Assembly (NCBI GenBank): GCA_922989275.2
Contig: OV277867.1
Location: 39,608,070-39,672,069, forward strand
Direction of reading: 5' to 3'
Origin: Gari tellinella
Taxonomy: Eukaryota; Mollusca; Bivalvia; Cardiida; Psammobiidae
Length of the DNA stretch: 64,000 nt
Positions 20,230-31,954 of the stretch are shown in pieces; position 1 is the stretch's first letter; each line of letters starts with the position of its first letter. The translations under genes were made by a program, and so were the position numbers. The notes beneath the pieces are model-generated. The model saw nothing but the letters and a program-made list of their open reading frames with translations. It was not told the origin of the DNA and did no database searches.

Positions 20230-21890
20230 TTCATTTTTGTTTAATGATCTCTGTATATTGATTTAACTGTATATTTTGCTTTCACTGTGTGTATCTATTT
20301 TGGTTTAACTGTCTGTTTTCATAAAGATTGTTACTGTTTGCTTACATTTTGCTTCAACGGAATGTTTGTATTTGGTTTAACTGTCTCTTTGTACTTTGGC
20401 TAAATGCCTGAACTTTGGTTAAACTCCTTGTTTTGATTTTGGTTTAAATATTTGTTTGTGCTTTGGTTTAACTATATGTTTCGTTTATTTATGTTAGATT
20501 ATCTCTGAAGTTTGATTAAACTTAGCTGCGTGTTTTGTATTGTGGTTTAACTATATGTTTATATTTTTGTTTAATTATGTTTGTATTTTGGTTTAACTAT
20601 TTGTTTATATTTTTGTTTAATTATGTTTGTATTTTGGTTTAACTATATGTTTATATTTTTGTTTAACTATGTTTGTATTTTTGGTTTGACTATATGTTTA
20701 TATTTTGGTTTAACTATTTGTTTATATTTTTGTTTTACTATGTTTGTATTTTGGTTTAACTATATGTTTATATTTTTGTTTTTCTTTGTTTAAATTTTGG
20801 TTTAACTATATGTTCATATTTTTGTTTTACTATGTTTGTATTTTGGTTTAACTATATGTTTATATTTTTGTTTAATTATATTTGTATTTTGGTTTAACTA
20901 TATGTTTATATTTTTGTTTAATTATGTTTGTATTTTGGTATATGTTTATATTTTTGTTTGACTATGTTTGTATTTTGGTTTAACTATATGTTTATATTTT
21001 GGTTTAACTATATGTTTATATTTTTGTTTTACTATGTTTGTATTTTGGTTTAACTATATGTTTATATTTTTGTTTTTCTATGTTTATATTTTGGTTTAAC
21101 TATATGTTCATATTTTTGTTTTACTATGTTTGTATTTTGGTTTAACTATATGTTTATATTTTTGTTTAATTATGTTTGTATTTTGGTTTAACTATATGTT
21201 TATATTTTTGTTTTACTATGTTTGTATTTTGGTTTAACTATATGTTTATATTTTTGTTTAACTATGTTTGTATTTTGGTTTTACTATATGTTTATATTTT
21301 GGTTTAACTATATGTTTATATTTTTGTTTTACTATGTTTGTATTTTGGTTTAACTATATGTTTATATTTTTGTTTTACTATGTTTGTATTTTGGTTTAAC
21401 TATATGTTTATATTTTTGTTTAATTATGTTTGAATTTTGGTTTTACTATATGTTTATATTTTTGTTTAATTATGTTTGTATTTTGGTTTAACTATATGTT
21501 TATATTTTTGTTTAACTATTTTTGTATTTTGGTTTACTTATGAGTTTATATTTTTGTTTAACTATGTTGGTTTAATCATATGTTTATATTTTGGTTTAAC
21601 TATCTCTGAGGTTTGGTTAAACTGTGTGTTTGTATTTGGTTGACTGAGTGTTTGTAAAAAAAATTCAACTATCTCTTTTTACTTTGGCTTAAGTATCTGT
21701 TGTTTTTTGTTTTTTTTTTTTTTATTAAACTGTCTGTTTGTATTTGGTTATTCTGTGTTTGTATTTTAAATAAATCTTTGTTTGTATTTTAGTTAAACTG
21801 TATGTTTATATTTTGGTTAAATGTTTGTATGTGTTTTGGTCGAACTGTCTGTTCGTATTTTGCTTAAACTATCTGTTTGTATTTTGTTTT
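20230..21890. repeat. 46-bp dimeric satellite, strongly T/G-rich on + strand
   Basis: The central part (about 20570-21560) repeats a 46-bp unit. It has two related halves, TTTGTATTTTGGTTTAACTA + TATG (24 bp) and TTTATATTTTTGTTTAATTA + TG (22 bp). Both outer zones (20230-20560 and 21590-21890) contain only diverged monomers of the TTTGTATTTTGGTTAAACTG type. The + strand is almost free of C. Confidence 0.92.
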
Positions 21891-22279
21891 TAAACCCCCA
21901 GCCCTCTCTATTGGGCTCAAATAGGCCATAGATAGCAGAAAAGGACGTTGACAAAATTCGTCACTGACTGTGTCTCACGTACAAAGTTTTCAATTTCTGT
22001 ATTGGAATAGTTTCTGTAACCATTACTGTGTTTAATAGCATCTGTTTCAAAATTGCAGCACACGTTACTGTCAAAGTTAGTATCCTTTGTCCTTATAACT
22101 TGAGAAATATTAATACAAGCATCAAACAGTTTAGAGCCAGATCTGCTGGTATATTTGTTACATCATTTTATTCACGGAGGTTGTTTTTTTACATCCAACA
22201 AGGGTATATATCATTATTTGTACATAATAACATAATGGTTCCTTTTTATAAAAGAAAAAAATAGAAACAGGTAAGGTAT

Positions 22280-22600
22280 AGCTGTATTTCGGTTGAACAA
22301 ACTAAATGTACTTGTATATTTGTATAAAGTACGTGTTTCTTCTTCAGTTTGTGTATTCTTGAGTCTGTAAGTTTGTATATTTGTATGTAAATATTTTAGC
22401 GTGTGTGTCTGTTTGAATTTCGGTCTGTGTGTGTATGTTTGAACTATATGTGTCTGTATGTTTGTATATACAATGTACATGTATATCTGTGTGTCTATTT
22501 GTATAGATATGTGTGTCAGTGTATGTTGGTTTGCCTAACTGTGCATATAAGTATGGTTGTCTGTATGCGTTTATATTAATGTATTTATATTTTTTCATAT
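22280..22600. repeat. GT-rich simple sequence
   Basis: Irregular TGTGTGTCTGTTTG / TTTGTATAT low-complexity sequence. Reading frames on the minus strand are compositional artefacts. Confidence 0.7.
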
Positions 22601-22869
22601 TAATTCACCTGTTCTCTTCACATGCACACTTTTTGTAAAGCGTGTTTAGTACTGTTTACTTGTAGTAAGGGTCCATTTGTTTGAGTACTTTTACTAGTTT
22701 TGGGCTACAGAAACAAAAGTAAACAGGACCAGGAGTCAATAAAGGCCACATGTTTGAAATCATAGGGACATTGAGCAAAGATTGTATTCAGTTCTATATA
22801 CAGTACATATATATACTTTATGTAAATGAAAGAAACTGAATAAAAAATGTGTCCAATGTTTGAAACAGT

Positions 22870-23095
22870 ACATGAACCCTTCACTGCATGCCGCAATCTG
22901 CTTTAAACAATTGTCGTCTGCTTATATTTCTCAAAATATAAAGTCAGGTATTTTGACTGCAGAAACATCGGTAAGAGTGACAAACAGTTTTGATCCTGAT
23001 CAGACGCTGCGTATCTCAGCGTCTGATCAGGATCAGAACTGTTTGCAAAAAAACATTGTACATGAGGTAAGGCAGTTAGGGGGTAAATTATAGTA
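22870..23095. repeat. Family D-like element copy
   Basis: Contains 'caatctgctttaaacaattgtcgtctgctt', 'gagtgacaaacagttttgatcctgatcagacgctgcg' and the reverse complement of the core, then 'ggtaaggcagttaggggg'. The palindrome arms are about 25 bp. Confidence 0.7.
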
Positions 23096-23446
23096 GACTT
23101 GCTACTACAACTATTGATAGCATATCTGCAATCGGTATTTATGAAATATTGACTGCTTAAAACGGTAAAAATTAGAACGATTATGGCAGATTTCAGTTAT
23201 GAGATAGTATCAGAACTTTCTAAAAATGTATTTTTTGTCGTTTGAATGAAACGATTTAGACAGAAGTTATTTCCCCCTGAGTGGAGGAATGTCAATGTTG
23301 ATTGGTTGATGTCCAGTTGTGTATGTAGTTTTAATTCTTTTGTACTTTTGTTTCTTGTGTTTAACACTTTGTTGTCATGGTAATATTAATGATGGAGACG
23401 ATTATGATGCTTGTGATGATGTAGCTAGCGGTGACGTCGACCATGA

Positions 23447-23449
23447 TAG

Positions 23450-23480
<31 letters not shown>

Positions 23481-23500
23481 AACGACGACGATGTTGATGA
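23447..23500. repeat. (GAT)n microsatellite
   Basis: Uninterrupted GAT repeats from about 23449, passing into (GAC)n/(GAT)n at the right end. Confidence 0.9.
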
Positions 23501-23549
23501 TTTTTGTTAAATTGGGTGGCGTTTTATTTTTAGTAAATATAATCACAGT

Positions 23550-23895
23550 GCTCCCTAACTACAACAGCCCTCCCGACAACGACCCCTCCTTACAACGACC
23601 ATTGTCGCATTTGTTCCCTAAACAGGACATTTATGTCTAACGCCTTTACTGCTGTAATATCGTCCGCTTAAAGTTGTCGTCTGCTGTTTTTCTCAAAGTT
23701 ACATATTGGACATTTTGACAGAACACAACTTAATGATGAGTGACAAACAGCTTGAATCCAGATCAGACGCGGCGTTTGATCTGGATTCAAGCTGTTTGCA
23801 AATGTAAACCATTTCCCCCCTATAACGACTCCCGCCAAACAACGCACACATTTTTGTCTCCCATTGAGTGTCGTTGTAGAGAGGGGCACTGTATA
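23550..23895. repeat. Family D element, near complete
   Basis: The ends are inverted: 'cagtgctccctaactacaac' against 'gttgtagagaggggcactgta'. It contains 'taatatcgtccgcttaaagttgtcgtctgctg' and the core 'cttgaatccagatcagacgcggcgtttgatctggattcaag'. Confidence 0.82.
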
Positions 23896-23917
23896 TATAT
23901 AACTATACATGTAATTG

Positions 23918-24215
23918 TTTTTGTGTCACTTGCTGTAGGCAGAGGTGACACTTAGAGATCACTTTGTTCGTCTGTCTATCTCACGCTCTTTTTCCGTCAA
24001 ACTTTTTATTTTTGACATATCTCCAATTCTACTGAAGCTTTTCAAATGCAATTTCATTTGTGCAAAGAGCTTGACAAGTGGAAGTGTCTTGTCCAAGGGT
24101 CATAACTCTTGCATCAGTACTATTAGAGTTATTCCCCTTTTCCCATCCTTCTTTTCCTGCAGATTACTCCTGTTATACAGAAGCTTTGGAAATTAAATTT
24201 CATTGATGGAAACTT
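23918..24215. repeat. Dispersed repeat, GGTGACACTTAGAGATCAC type, copy 2
   Basis: The same segment order as 3218-3600: 'cacttgctgtaggcagaggtgacacttag', 'aagagcttgacaagtggaagtgt', 'ccaagggtcataactct', 'gagttattccccttttc'. Confidence 0.75.
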
Positions 24216-24829
24216 GGAAAAAGATTGATGAATAAAATCGTCTTGCACATGAATTATTGCATATACTGTGAGAGTTGTTTTCATTGCCCACAATTTTCAT
24301 TGCCCACGTTCGTCCGCCCGTCCATATGCGTTATACAATTTGTGTACTACTCCTCCTACAGTTTTAAAGCTAGAACATTATACCGGTATAGTAATTTGGC
24401 AGAGTGTTTTGCACATACATGTACGTATACTACAGATGTGCACCTTGGTGAAGGTTTTGATCTGCCTTAATTTTCATATAATTACAGCCAGAAGAACTTA
24501 GTTATTTTGGCGGCAAATAGCGGGGCATCATATTTGTCTTACAGACAAAGCCATCCCTCTAGTCTACCCTTTCTATCCCGGCAGATAACTTCAGTTATAC
24601 TGAAGCTTTTCATTTTGGCTATAACTCCTGTTCGACTCACGCTTGCTGGTCATGTAGTGTTGGTTTTATTTATATTTTTTTTTCTATTTTTAATTCTCAT
24701 TCCTGTTTCCGATAAAAAGAAAGTTATCGAAAAATAAATGTTGTTATCATTTAGTCGTTGTTATTGTTATATACCGAATACTCAAAATATTGCAATGAAT
24801 TACCCCATTGTGCTTGCTGAAAAATTTGA

Positions 24830-24999
24830 GCCGTGTCATGACATAACCAGCCTTATTGCACTGCAAACAGTGCATATCAAGGCCAGCCGCCATGTCAAAG
24901 ACGCGGCGACTAGCCTCGATCTACACTGTTTGACAGTAAAATTGACACCCACATGCATTTAAAGCATTTTATGTAGCTTTATTATATCCAGTTTTTGGT
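24830..24999. repeat. Family H repeat, left part (split by the 9-kb element)
   Basis: Left half of a repeat whose uninterrupted relative lies on the opposite strand at 56770-56910. 'ttatgtagctttattatatccag' here matches the reverse complement of 'ctgtatatgatacagctacataa' there. The other half resumes at 34028. Confidence 0.75.
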
Positions 25000-27420
25000 A
25001 GGTGTGTGAAGTTTGCACGACATTCGACAATTCGACATTCGACCTTTCACAAATGAAAGGTCGAACAGCTGTCGAATTTCGACTTTCGACATTTAAGCTT
25101 TCACATAATGTAACAAATTTTGCCGATCGACAAGTCAACTTTGCCATAATGTAGAAATATTGTCGAAATTCGACTTTCGACATTCAACAATTTTAAAACA
25201 CATTACTTTGTCGAACTGATGTCAAATTTCGACGTTCGACATTTATACAAAGTCGGGAAATTGTCGAACTAGGGTTGAATTTCGACGTTCGACAAGCTGC
25301 AAGTAAGGGAAAAGTCGAAATATTGTCGAAATTCGACGTTCGACATTCAAAACTTCTTAAACACATTACTTTGTCGAACTGATGTCGAATTTCGACGTTC
25401 GACATTTATACAAAGTCGGCAAATTGTCGAGCTAGGGTAGAATTTCGACGTTCGACAAACTGCATGTAAGGGAAAAGTCGAAATATTGTCGAAATTCGAC
25501 GTTCGACATTCAAAACTTCTTAAACACATTACTTTGTCGAACTGATGTCGAATTTCGACGTTCGACATTTATACAAAGTCGGAAAATTGTCGAATTAGGG
25601 TCGAATTTCGACGTTCGACAAACTGCAAGTAAGGGAAAAAATCGAAATATTGTCGAAATTCGACGTTCGACATTCAAAATTTCTTAAACACATTACTTTG
25701 TCGAACTGATGTCGAATTTCAACGTTCGTCATTTATACAAAGTCGGGAAATTGTCGAAATAGGGTCGAATTTCGACGTTCGACAAACTGCAAGTAAGGGG
25801 GAAAGTCGAAATATTGTCGAAATTCGACGTTCGACATTCAAAATTTCTTAAACACATTACTTTGTTGAACTGATGTCGAATTTCGACGTTCGTCATTTAT
25901 ACAAAGTCGGGAAATTGTCGAAATAGGGTCGAATTTCGACGTTCGACAAACTGCAAGTAAGGGGGAAAGTCGAAATATTGTCGAAATTCGACGTTCGACA
26001 TTCAAAATTTCTTAAACAGATTACTTTGTCGAACTGATGTCGAATTTCGACGTTCGACATTTATACAAAGTCGGAAAATTGTCGAATTAGGGTCGAATTT
26101 CGACGTTCGACAAACTGCAAGTAAGGGAAAAGTCGAAATATTGTCGAAATTCGACGTTCGACATTCAAAATTTCTTAAAAACATTTCTTTGTCGAACTGA
26201 TGTCGAATTTCGACGTTCGTCATTTAAACAAAGTCGGGAAATTGTCGAAATAGGGTCGAATTTCGACGTTCGACAAACTGCAAGTAAGGGGGAAAGTCGA
26301 AATATTGTCGAAATTCGACGTTCGACATTCAAAATTTCTTAAACACATTACTTTGTCGAACTGATGTCGAATTTCGACGTTCGACATTTATCCAAAGTTG
26401 GGAAATTGTCGAATTAGGGTCGAATTTCGACGTTCGACAAACTGCAAGTAAGGGAAAAGGTCGAACTATTGTCGAAATTCGACGTTCGACATTCAAGATT
26501 TCTTAATACACATTCCCTCTGTTGAAATTATGTCGAATTTCGACGTCCGACAATTTTCCGGACCCGGGAAAAGTCGAAATATTGTCGAAATTCGACATTG
26601 TTCTTTCAACAATTCTTTAACACATTCACTATGTCGACCTTATGTCTACTTTCGACGTTCGACAAGTGGTCTGGCAAGGAAAAAATCAAAATATTGTCGA
26701 ATTTTGACATTCGACATTTCAACAAAGCCAGTAAAGTGTCTAATTTATGTATATTTTCGACAATCGACAAATTTCCCGATAGTGCAATAGTCGAAATATT
26801 GTCGAATATCGACGTTGGACATTATCCTTTTACCAAAATTTCGAAAAATTGTCAAAATATTCGACTTTCTTCTTTTAAAATTACTTTAACACACCCACTA
26901 TGTCGATCATGTGTCCAATTTCGACATACGACAATTTTCCAGGCCGGGAAAAAGTCGACACATTATGTCAAATTTCGACATTCGACATTGTCCGTTTACC
27001 AAAATGTCGAAATTTTGACGAAATTCAATGTTCGACTTTCAACACTACTTAAAAACATTCACTATGTCGAACTTGTGTAGAAAGTAGACGTTCAATAATT
27101 TAGCGAGCCTCGAAAAAGTCGAAATGTTGTCGAAATTCGTCATTTGACAACCAACATTTCTTTACCACATTCACAATGTCGAACTTATGTGGAATTGTGA
27201 CGTTTTACAAGTGCCATTGCAGGGAAAATGTCGAGTTATTGTCGAAGTTTGACTTGCGAGAAATTGCCAGACAGGTAAATAGTCGAAATATTTTCGAATT
27301 TCGACTTTCGATATTGTCCTTTCACCAAAGTGTCAAACATTCAACATTTCTATAAAGTCTGGGAAATGTGGAAAAAGTATCAGATTTCAATTTCGACAAT
27401 TTAACGGCAGATAGTGCGAA
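25000..27420. repeat. Left arm: GTCGAA/TTCGAC satellite
   Basis: After a unique end (to about 25180), about eight units of roughly 162 bp follow up to 26510. Each contains three copies of the motif GTCGAAWTTCGACGTTCGAC, spaced about 54 bp, alternating with 'attcaaaatttcttaaacacattactttgtcgaactgat', 'atttatacaaagtcgggaaattgtcg' and 'aaactgcaagtaaggg'. From 26510 inward the units become increasingly diverged. Confidence 0.92.
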
Positions 27421-28094
27421 TAAGTCTTCGGGAGTCGTGCGATTAAATCTGTATACGTATGGGGCAATTGCGGACTGGACCGAAAGTGCCTAGAAGAGCC
27501 CTTTGATCTAGTTATACACTGTTTACTACATGTATTTGACAAGAATGAATAACTGTACCACGCACTATTATTTTGTAAGATGTATAACCTGAATATTTAT
27601 ACGAAACACGGTTTGAATTCAGATTAAAGGTCTTCTACCGAGGTCTTATACTTGTCTAACCTGCTGTGTAACGTATTGATGTATATTTGGTACAGCTAGA
27701 CCGCAAACAGATCACACCGGGCGGGGTGTCTCCTACCAGAGCCCCCTGGGCAGGGTCTACACTATAAAAATTATACAATAACATGTATTTTGTATAATTT
27801 TATATAGGCGTATAGTCGGTAAGTTCAGTGACATATTAAAGATTGCTCACGATCAAGTCTTCAATAACCTTAAATGTACGAGTTACTATGTAATAAAGTT
27901 AAGTAATATTTTACATATAGATACGGTGTATATACTGATTATACCAGGACTATATTAGTCACCTGGGAGGGCCATTGTGCTGATCCTTCACTGTTTTCCA
28001 AGGATCATTTTACACTGGTAGAATGCCATTTCTATAATAAGATGGAACATTTATAAGACAAACTGTTTGGGAGTAGGTCGGTGGTCTTCAATCC

Positions 28095-28910
28095 GAAACC
28101 ATTGACATGTGGCTGTTTCTAGTATTGAAGATGGATGACCGTTTAGAGTTAAGTAGAATGCAAGTAAAGACCAGTTCTGCTTTGCGTTCAACCTGCTTTA
28201 AGCTTTAGACTATCATCTGCTAGATTATAGAGAATGTTACTAATAATAAATGTTCTTGAATGCGTAGAATAGAACTAATTTCGGCAAAAAGTGGAAGATG
28301 AAAGATGTTAAAATGCGTATCTGTGGAGTAATGAGTTTAAACTTAAAAGCAAACGTTTACCTTCCGGTATCTAATCCCTTTATAGCGGATCTATAGATTG
28401 AAACATGATGCGCCTTATAGGGTGCGTTCTGTTTCAAGTTCAGACTGCTTTACCCGATAAATACGCCTCTAATTTATTCTCTCACCGACGACAATACTTC
28501 CATTTATACAGTCATGAAAATGTATCATAAAGCAGACTAAAAGTAAAGCAGAATGTGCCTTAAGGCGCTTTCTGTTTTACCTTCAACCTGCTTCAAGTAT
28601 TCGGTTATTCATCTATCTTAAAAACAAAGAAACGGGCTTTGTGGTTTGTGGTATAGAAAATATTTGTTATGATAAAATTGGTGACTGTCTAGGCAGAAAC
28701 TATTTTCTTTAGTGTTGGAGTGAATTGAAATGCGTATATGGAGCAATGGGTTTATTGGTCAACCTATATGTGTGGTCCCTGAACATTAACCCATTGTTCC
28801 ATAGACTGTTTCTAGTATTGAATATAGGTGACCAATTAAAGCGGGTTAAGAGTAAAGCTAAATGCGCATTGAGACTGCTTTAAGCTTTAAACTTTCGGTT
28901 AACATCTGTT
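28095..28910. repeat. Three family A hairpin copies inside the spacer
   Basis: Diverged copies at about 28095-28335, 28375-28760 and 28785-28910. Each has pieces of 'gtttctagt(a/t)ttgaa', 'gcagaatg', 'cctgctttaagc' and 'ggagtaatgggttta'. They show that the spacer has served as a target for later insertions. Confidence 0.65.
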
Positions 28911-29168
28911 TGAGAATAATATATAATATTTGTTATTATATATTACTGTGTACTTACTTACTTACCTATTTGCTTGTCTGTAATAGACAGAGCAGAACAG
29001 AACAACCCTTTCTTTTTTTGTCACAGAAAACAAAACATATGTTTTGTAATTACATTTGAAGTATAATATAATAAAAAACTATTGAGTTAGTAGGACATTT
29101 GGTGGTCGAATACTGAATTAATCTGCGATATAGGGGGAAGGTGGAAAAATATTAAAATACTTAACTAA

Positions 29169-30677
29169 TGGGGCCTTCACATACACGGAATTTCTACGAT
29201 TTTCTTACGGATGGCACACATTGGCACACATCCGTAAAAGTTTACGGTTTCTTACGATATATGCCACTTTTAAGAGTGAATTAAGATGTGTTACGAGTTG
29301 TTACGGGCTATTTACGGTATCTTACGAGTTATTACGATATGTTTACGACAAAACTCCGCGTTCTATAGCAGTCGCACCTGGTTTTCTCTACTTGCACGCT
29401 CTTTCAGTTAAATGGTCACTCAATATAAGTTTGACTGTACTTGCCCCTTCACCGCCATAGCCCGAGTACAATGATACTTGCAAAAGGTTTGGATCCAGAT
29501 CTGGCATCGCGTGACACGGCACCTGGTCAGGTTCCAAACTGCTTGACACTCAATTTTATACTCTTTAAATAAAAAAACCTAAAATTAAAATTTGAGAAAT
29601 AAACGTAGACGAATTGTTCAAAGCTCGTTACGTGATGACAGTGAAGGGACTTTATCGTAAACAATACGTAATATTACCGCCTGCAACAATTATTGCAAAT
29701 TACTGTTATAATATTTATTTTTTTTCAAAAATTTCTCAAATTATAAGATTAGAGTCTCAATTTGAGTAGGTCCTGATGTGAGTTATCGCCACGTGCGGTT
29801 TAATCTGGGTATAAACTGTTTGCAAATGTTAGGGTTACGTGTTGTTACGTTCGATTTGCGATTAAGTTGCGGATTGTAACGGATTATTTACGTGTTGTTT
29901 ACGGAGAAGTCCATCCGTGGTCTATCGTAGTCTATCGTAAAAAAGTTTTTGACATGTCAAAAAAATAGATTTTCGTCTTACGGAGGCTTACGGATGTCGT
30001 CGAGTTTTGCGGATGGTAACGGATTGTTTACGGACGTCTGCGATGTGTTTGCGGATGTTAACGAGTTATTTCCGGACGTTTGCGATTGACTACGGTTTGG
30101 AGATCCGTAAGGACTCGTAAGAAACATCCGTGTATGTGAACGCACCTTTATGAGTTGTTACGATTTACCTAAAAAACACTGACGTGTTTGACCTTTTCAG
30201 TACCAAAACGTATTCAATTTCAAATGTGTCATCATTCGACAACTGGCATGAAGTGATAGAACATCGATATGACTGAAATAATAGTTCACTTAGATTTTTG
30301 TGGTCTTTTTGGCAAGATTATGCCTGTTTGGACGGAAAACCTCCACGATAATACCACGGATGACTACAAACACGTTACGGTCGGTTTACGGATCCTTGCG
30401 GACTGTTTACGGATCCTTGCGGGCTGTTTACGGAGGATTACGTGTTGTTACAACCGGTTTACGATACTTAACGGATCGTTACGATTGATTTACGAAAGAA
30501 TATCTCCGCGGACAATCGTAAGAAACTTTTTGACACAAAATTATGGGCATCCTTACGTATCCTTGCGAGTTATTTACGGACACTAACGGATCATTTGCGG
30601 ATGCTTACGATTGACTACGAGTAACTGTTGGCGATCCGTAGAAATCGTAAGAAAATATCGTGTATGTGAAGGCCCCA
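29169..30677. mobile_element. 1,509-bp TIR element with TAA target duplication
   Basis: The left end is TGGGGCCTTCACATACACGG and the right end is CGTGTATGTGAAGGCCCCA. TAA lies directly outside both (29166-29168 and 30678-30680). The interior is dominated by TTACGGAT / TTTACGAT short repeats in both orientations. A second internal 3'-like terminus, 'catccgtgtatgtgaacgcacc', lies near 30130-30148. A 3-bp TAA duplication is typical of PIF/Harbinger elements (inference). No transposase was seen. Confidence 0.78.
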
Positions 30678-30859
30678 TAAATGGTATAGACACAATATAT
30701 AGAAAAAAATACCAAGCTATTATTAGATGATACAATATATAAATTAGCTATGCAGATCAGTTCACTTATAATAAAGCAAACTGGTCCGTCTATAGTTAAA
30801 GCTGCGACTATTCTTTCTTTTGAACAATTTCCAAATAAATACATGTCTATAGAGGGCAT

Positions 30860-31400
30860 CATTGCTGATGTAGTCTTATAGTGAATAACAGAGTTGACAA
30901 GAGAGAAGTACAGTGTAACCCTCCCCAAACGGACATTAAAAAAACGAAGTCAAATTGCGACACATATATACATCGTCAAGCAAGAACAAGAAGAAAACTG
31001 AGTGAGGCGCTGCCTTGGCAATGCCTCAGACCGTTTGGATCCTTATCTGGCGACGAAATGCACAAGTGAGAGGTATGGGTCATAAAGTCCGGGGGAAGTA
31101 GGCTACACTGTACTTCATTTTATTGACTGATACCGTGGGAGTTTTGTCCATTTCCTTCAAGGTCAGCACGTGCAGATGTAGAATTTTAGTAAATAATAAC
31201 ACTGACAGACGAGAAGTACTGTGTTGCCCTGCTCAGCCGGACAAATATATAAAGAAGCATAGTTTGTCAAATATTTTGTCAGTTCAAAAACAGAAGGGAA
31301 AAAAACTCTATGAGGTTGAAGAAAATTTGATTTGCTGACTGCTTCAGATCATCGACTCAGCACGTGAATCATATACGCAATACATGGACACCGCAAGCAA
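30860..31400. repeat. Two diverged copies of a short segment
   Basis: 'agtgaataacagagttgacaagagagaagtacagtg' at about 30880 resembles 'agtaaataataacactgacagacgagaagtactgtg' at about 31186. Each is followed by a 'cc(c)aacggacat/cagccggacaaat' stretch. The origin is unknown and no gene was recognised. Confidence 0.4.
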
Positions 31401-31497
31401 CCTAATAACTGGATTTATCACTATTTCAACTAAATAGACTCACAATTCATACAGTTATAACTTTGTAAGTAGGACAGACACAAAACATCAACTTTAT

Positions 31498-31745
31498 TAA
31501 CCCTTTCCCCCATAGAAGCGCCTTTTAGCGAATATGATTTATTCCTCCGCTGAATATAGTAGTTCCAATTTAATCAGTCATGAATATATATTATAGGGAA
31601 TACTTTCTATATTCAAGCATATGGTAGCTTAAAGCAGGTTGAAAGTAAAGCAGAATGCGCCTAGGCGCATTCTGCTTTACTTTCAACCTGCTTTAAGTAA
31701 TCACATATCTTCAGTACTAGAAAGGGGCTATCAGGTAAAGGGTTA
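31498..31745. repeat. Family A hairpin with TTAA at both ends
   Basis: It starts TTAACCCTTTCCCCCATAGA and ends 'tatcaggtaaagggttaa'. The inner hairpin arms are 'gcttaaagcaggttgaaagtaaagcagaatgcgcc' and the matching reverse complement, perfectly paired around TA. Confidence 0.85.
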
Positions 31746-31954
31746 AACACGCGACTGTTTAATACAGAGCAAAAGTGATGCAGATAGACCTTATGACAAC
31801 GTTCTGCATTGCTTTTGTCCTGCACCAAAATACACACATGTTCATCATTGTCTTTATAAATGCACTTCTTTTTGAGTACCGATGGACACAGGTTTGACTG
31901 TAGGATCTTCATAGATGTTCAACTATCTAACCCGCACATGACTGTGGTGTTTTA

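Noticed and set aside
20230..21890. CRISPR array or other spacer-repeat system
   Set aside because: Units are contiguous and degenerate without unique spacers, and the DNA is plainly eukaryotic.
26598..27080. 160-codon frame and similar MSNVEIRHQFD frames in both satellite arms
   Set aside because: The GTCGAA/TTCGAC repeat reads open in several frames on both strands; there is no independent support for a protein.
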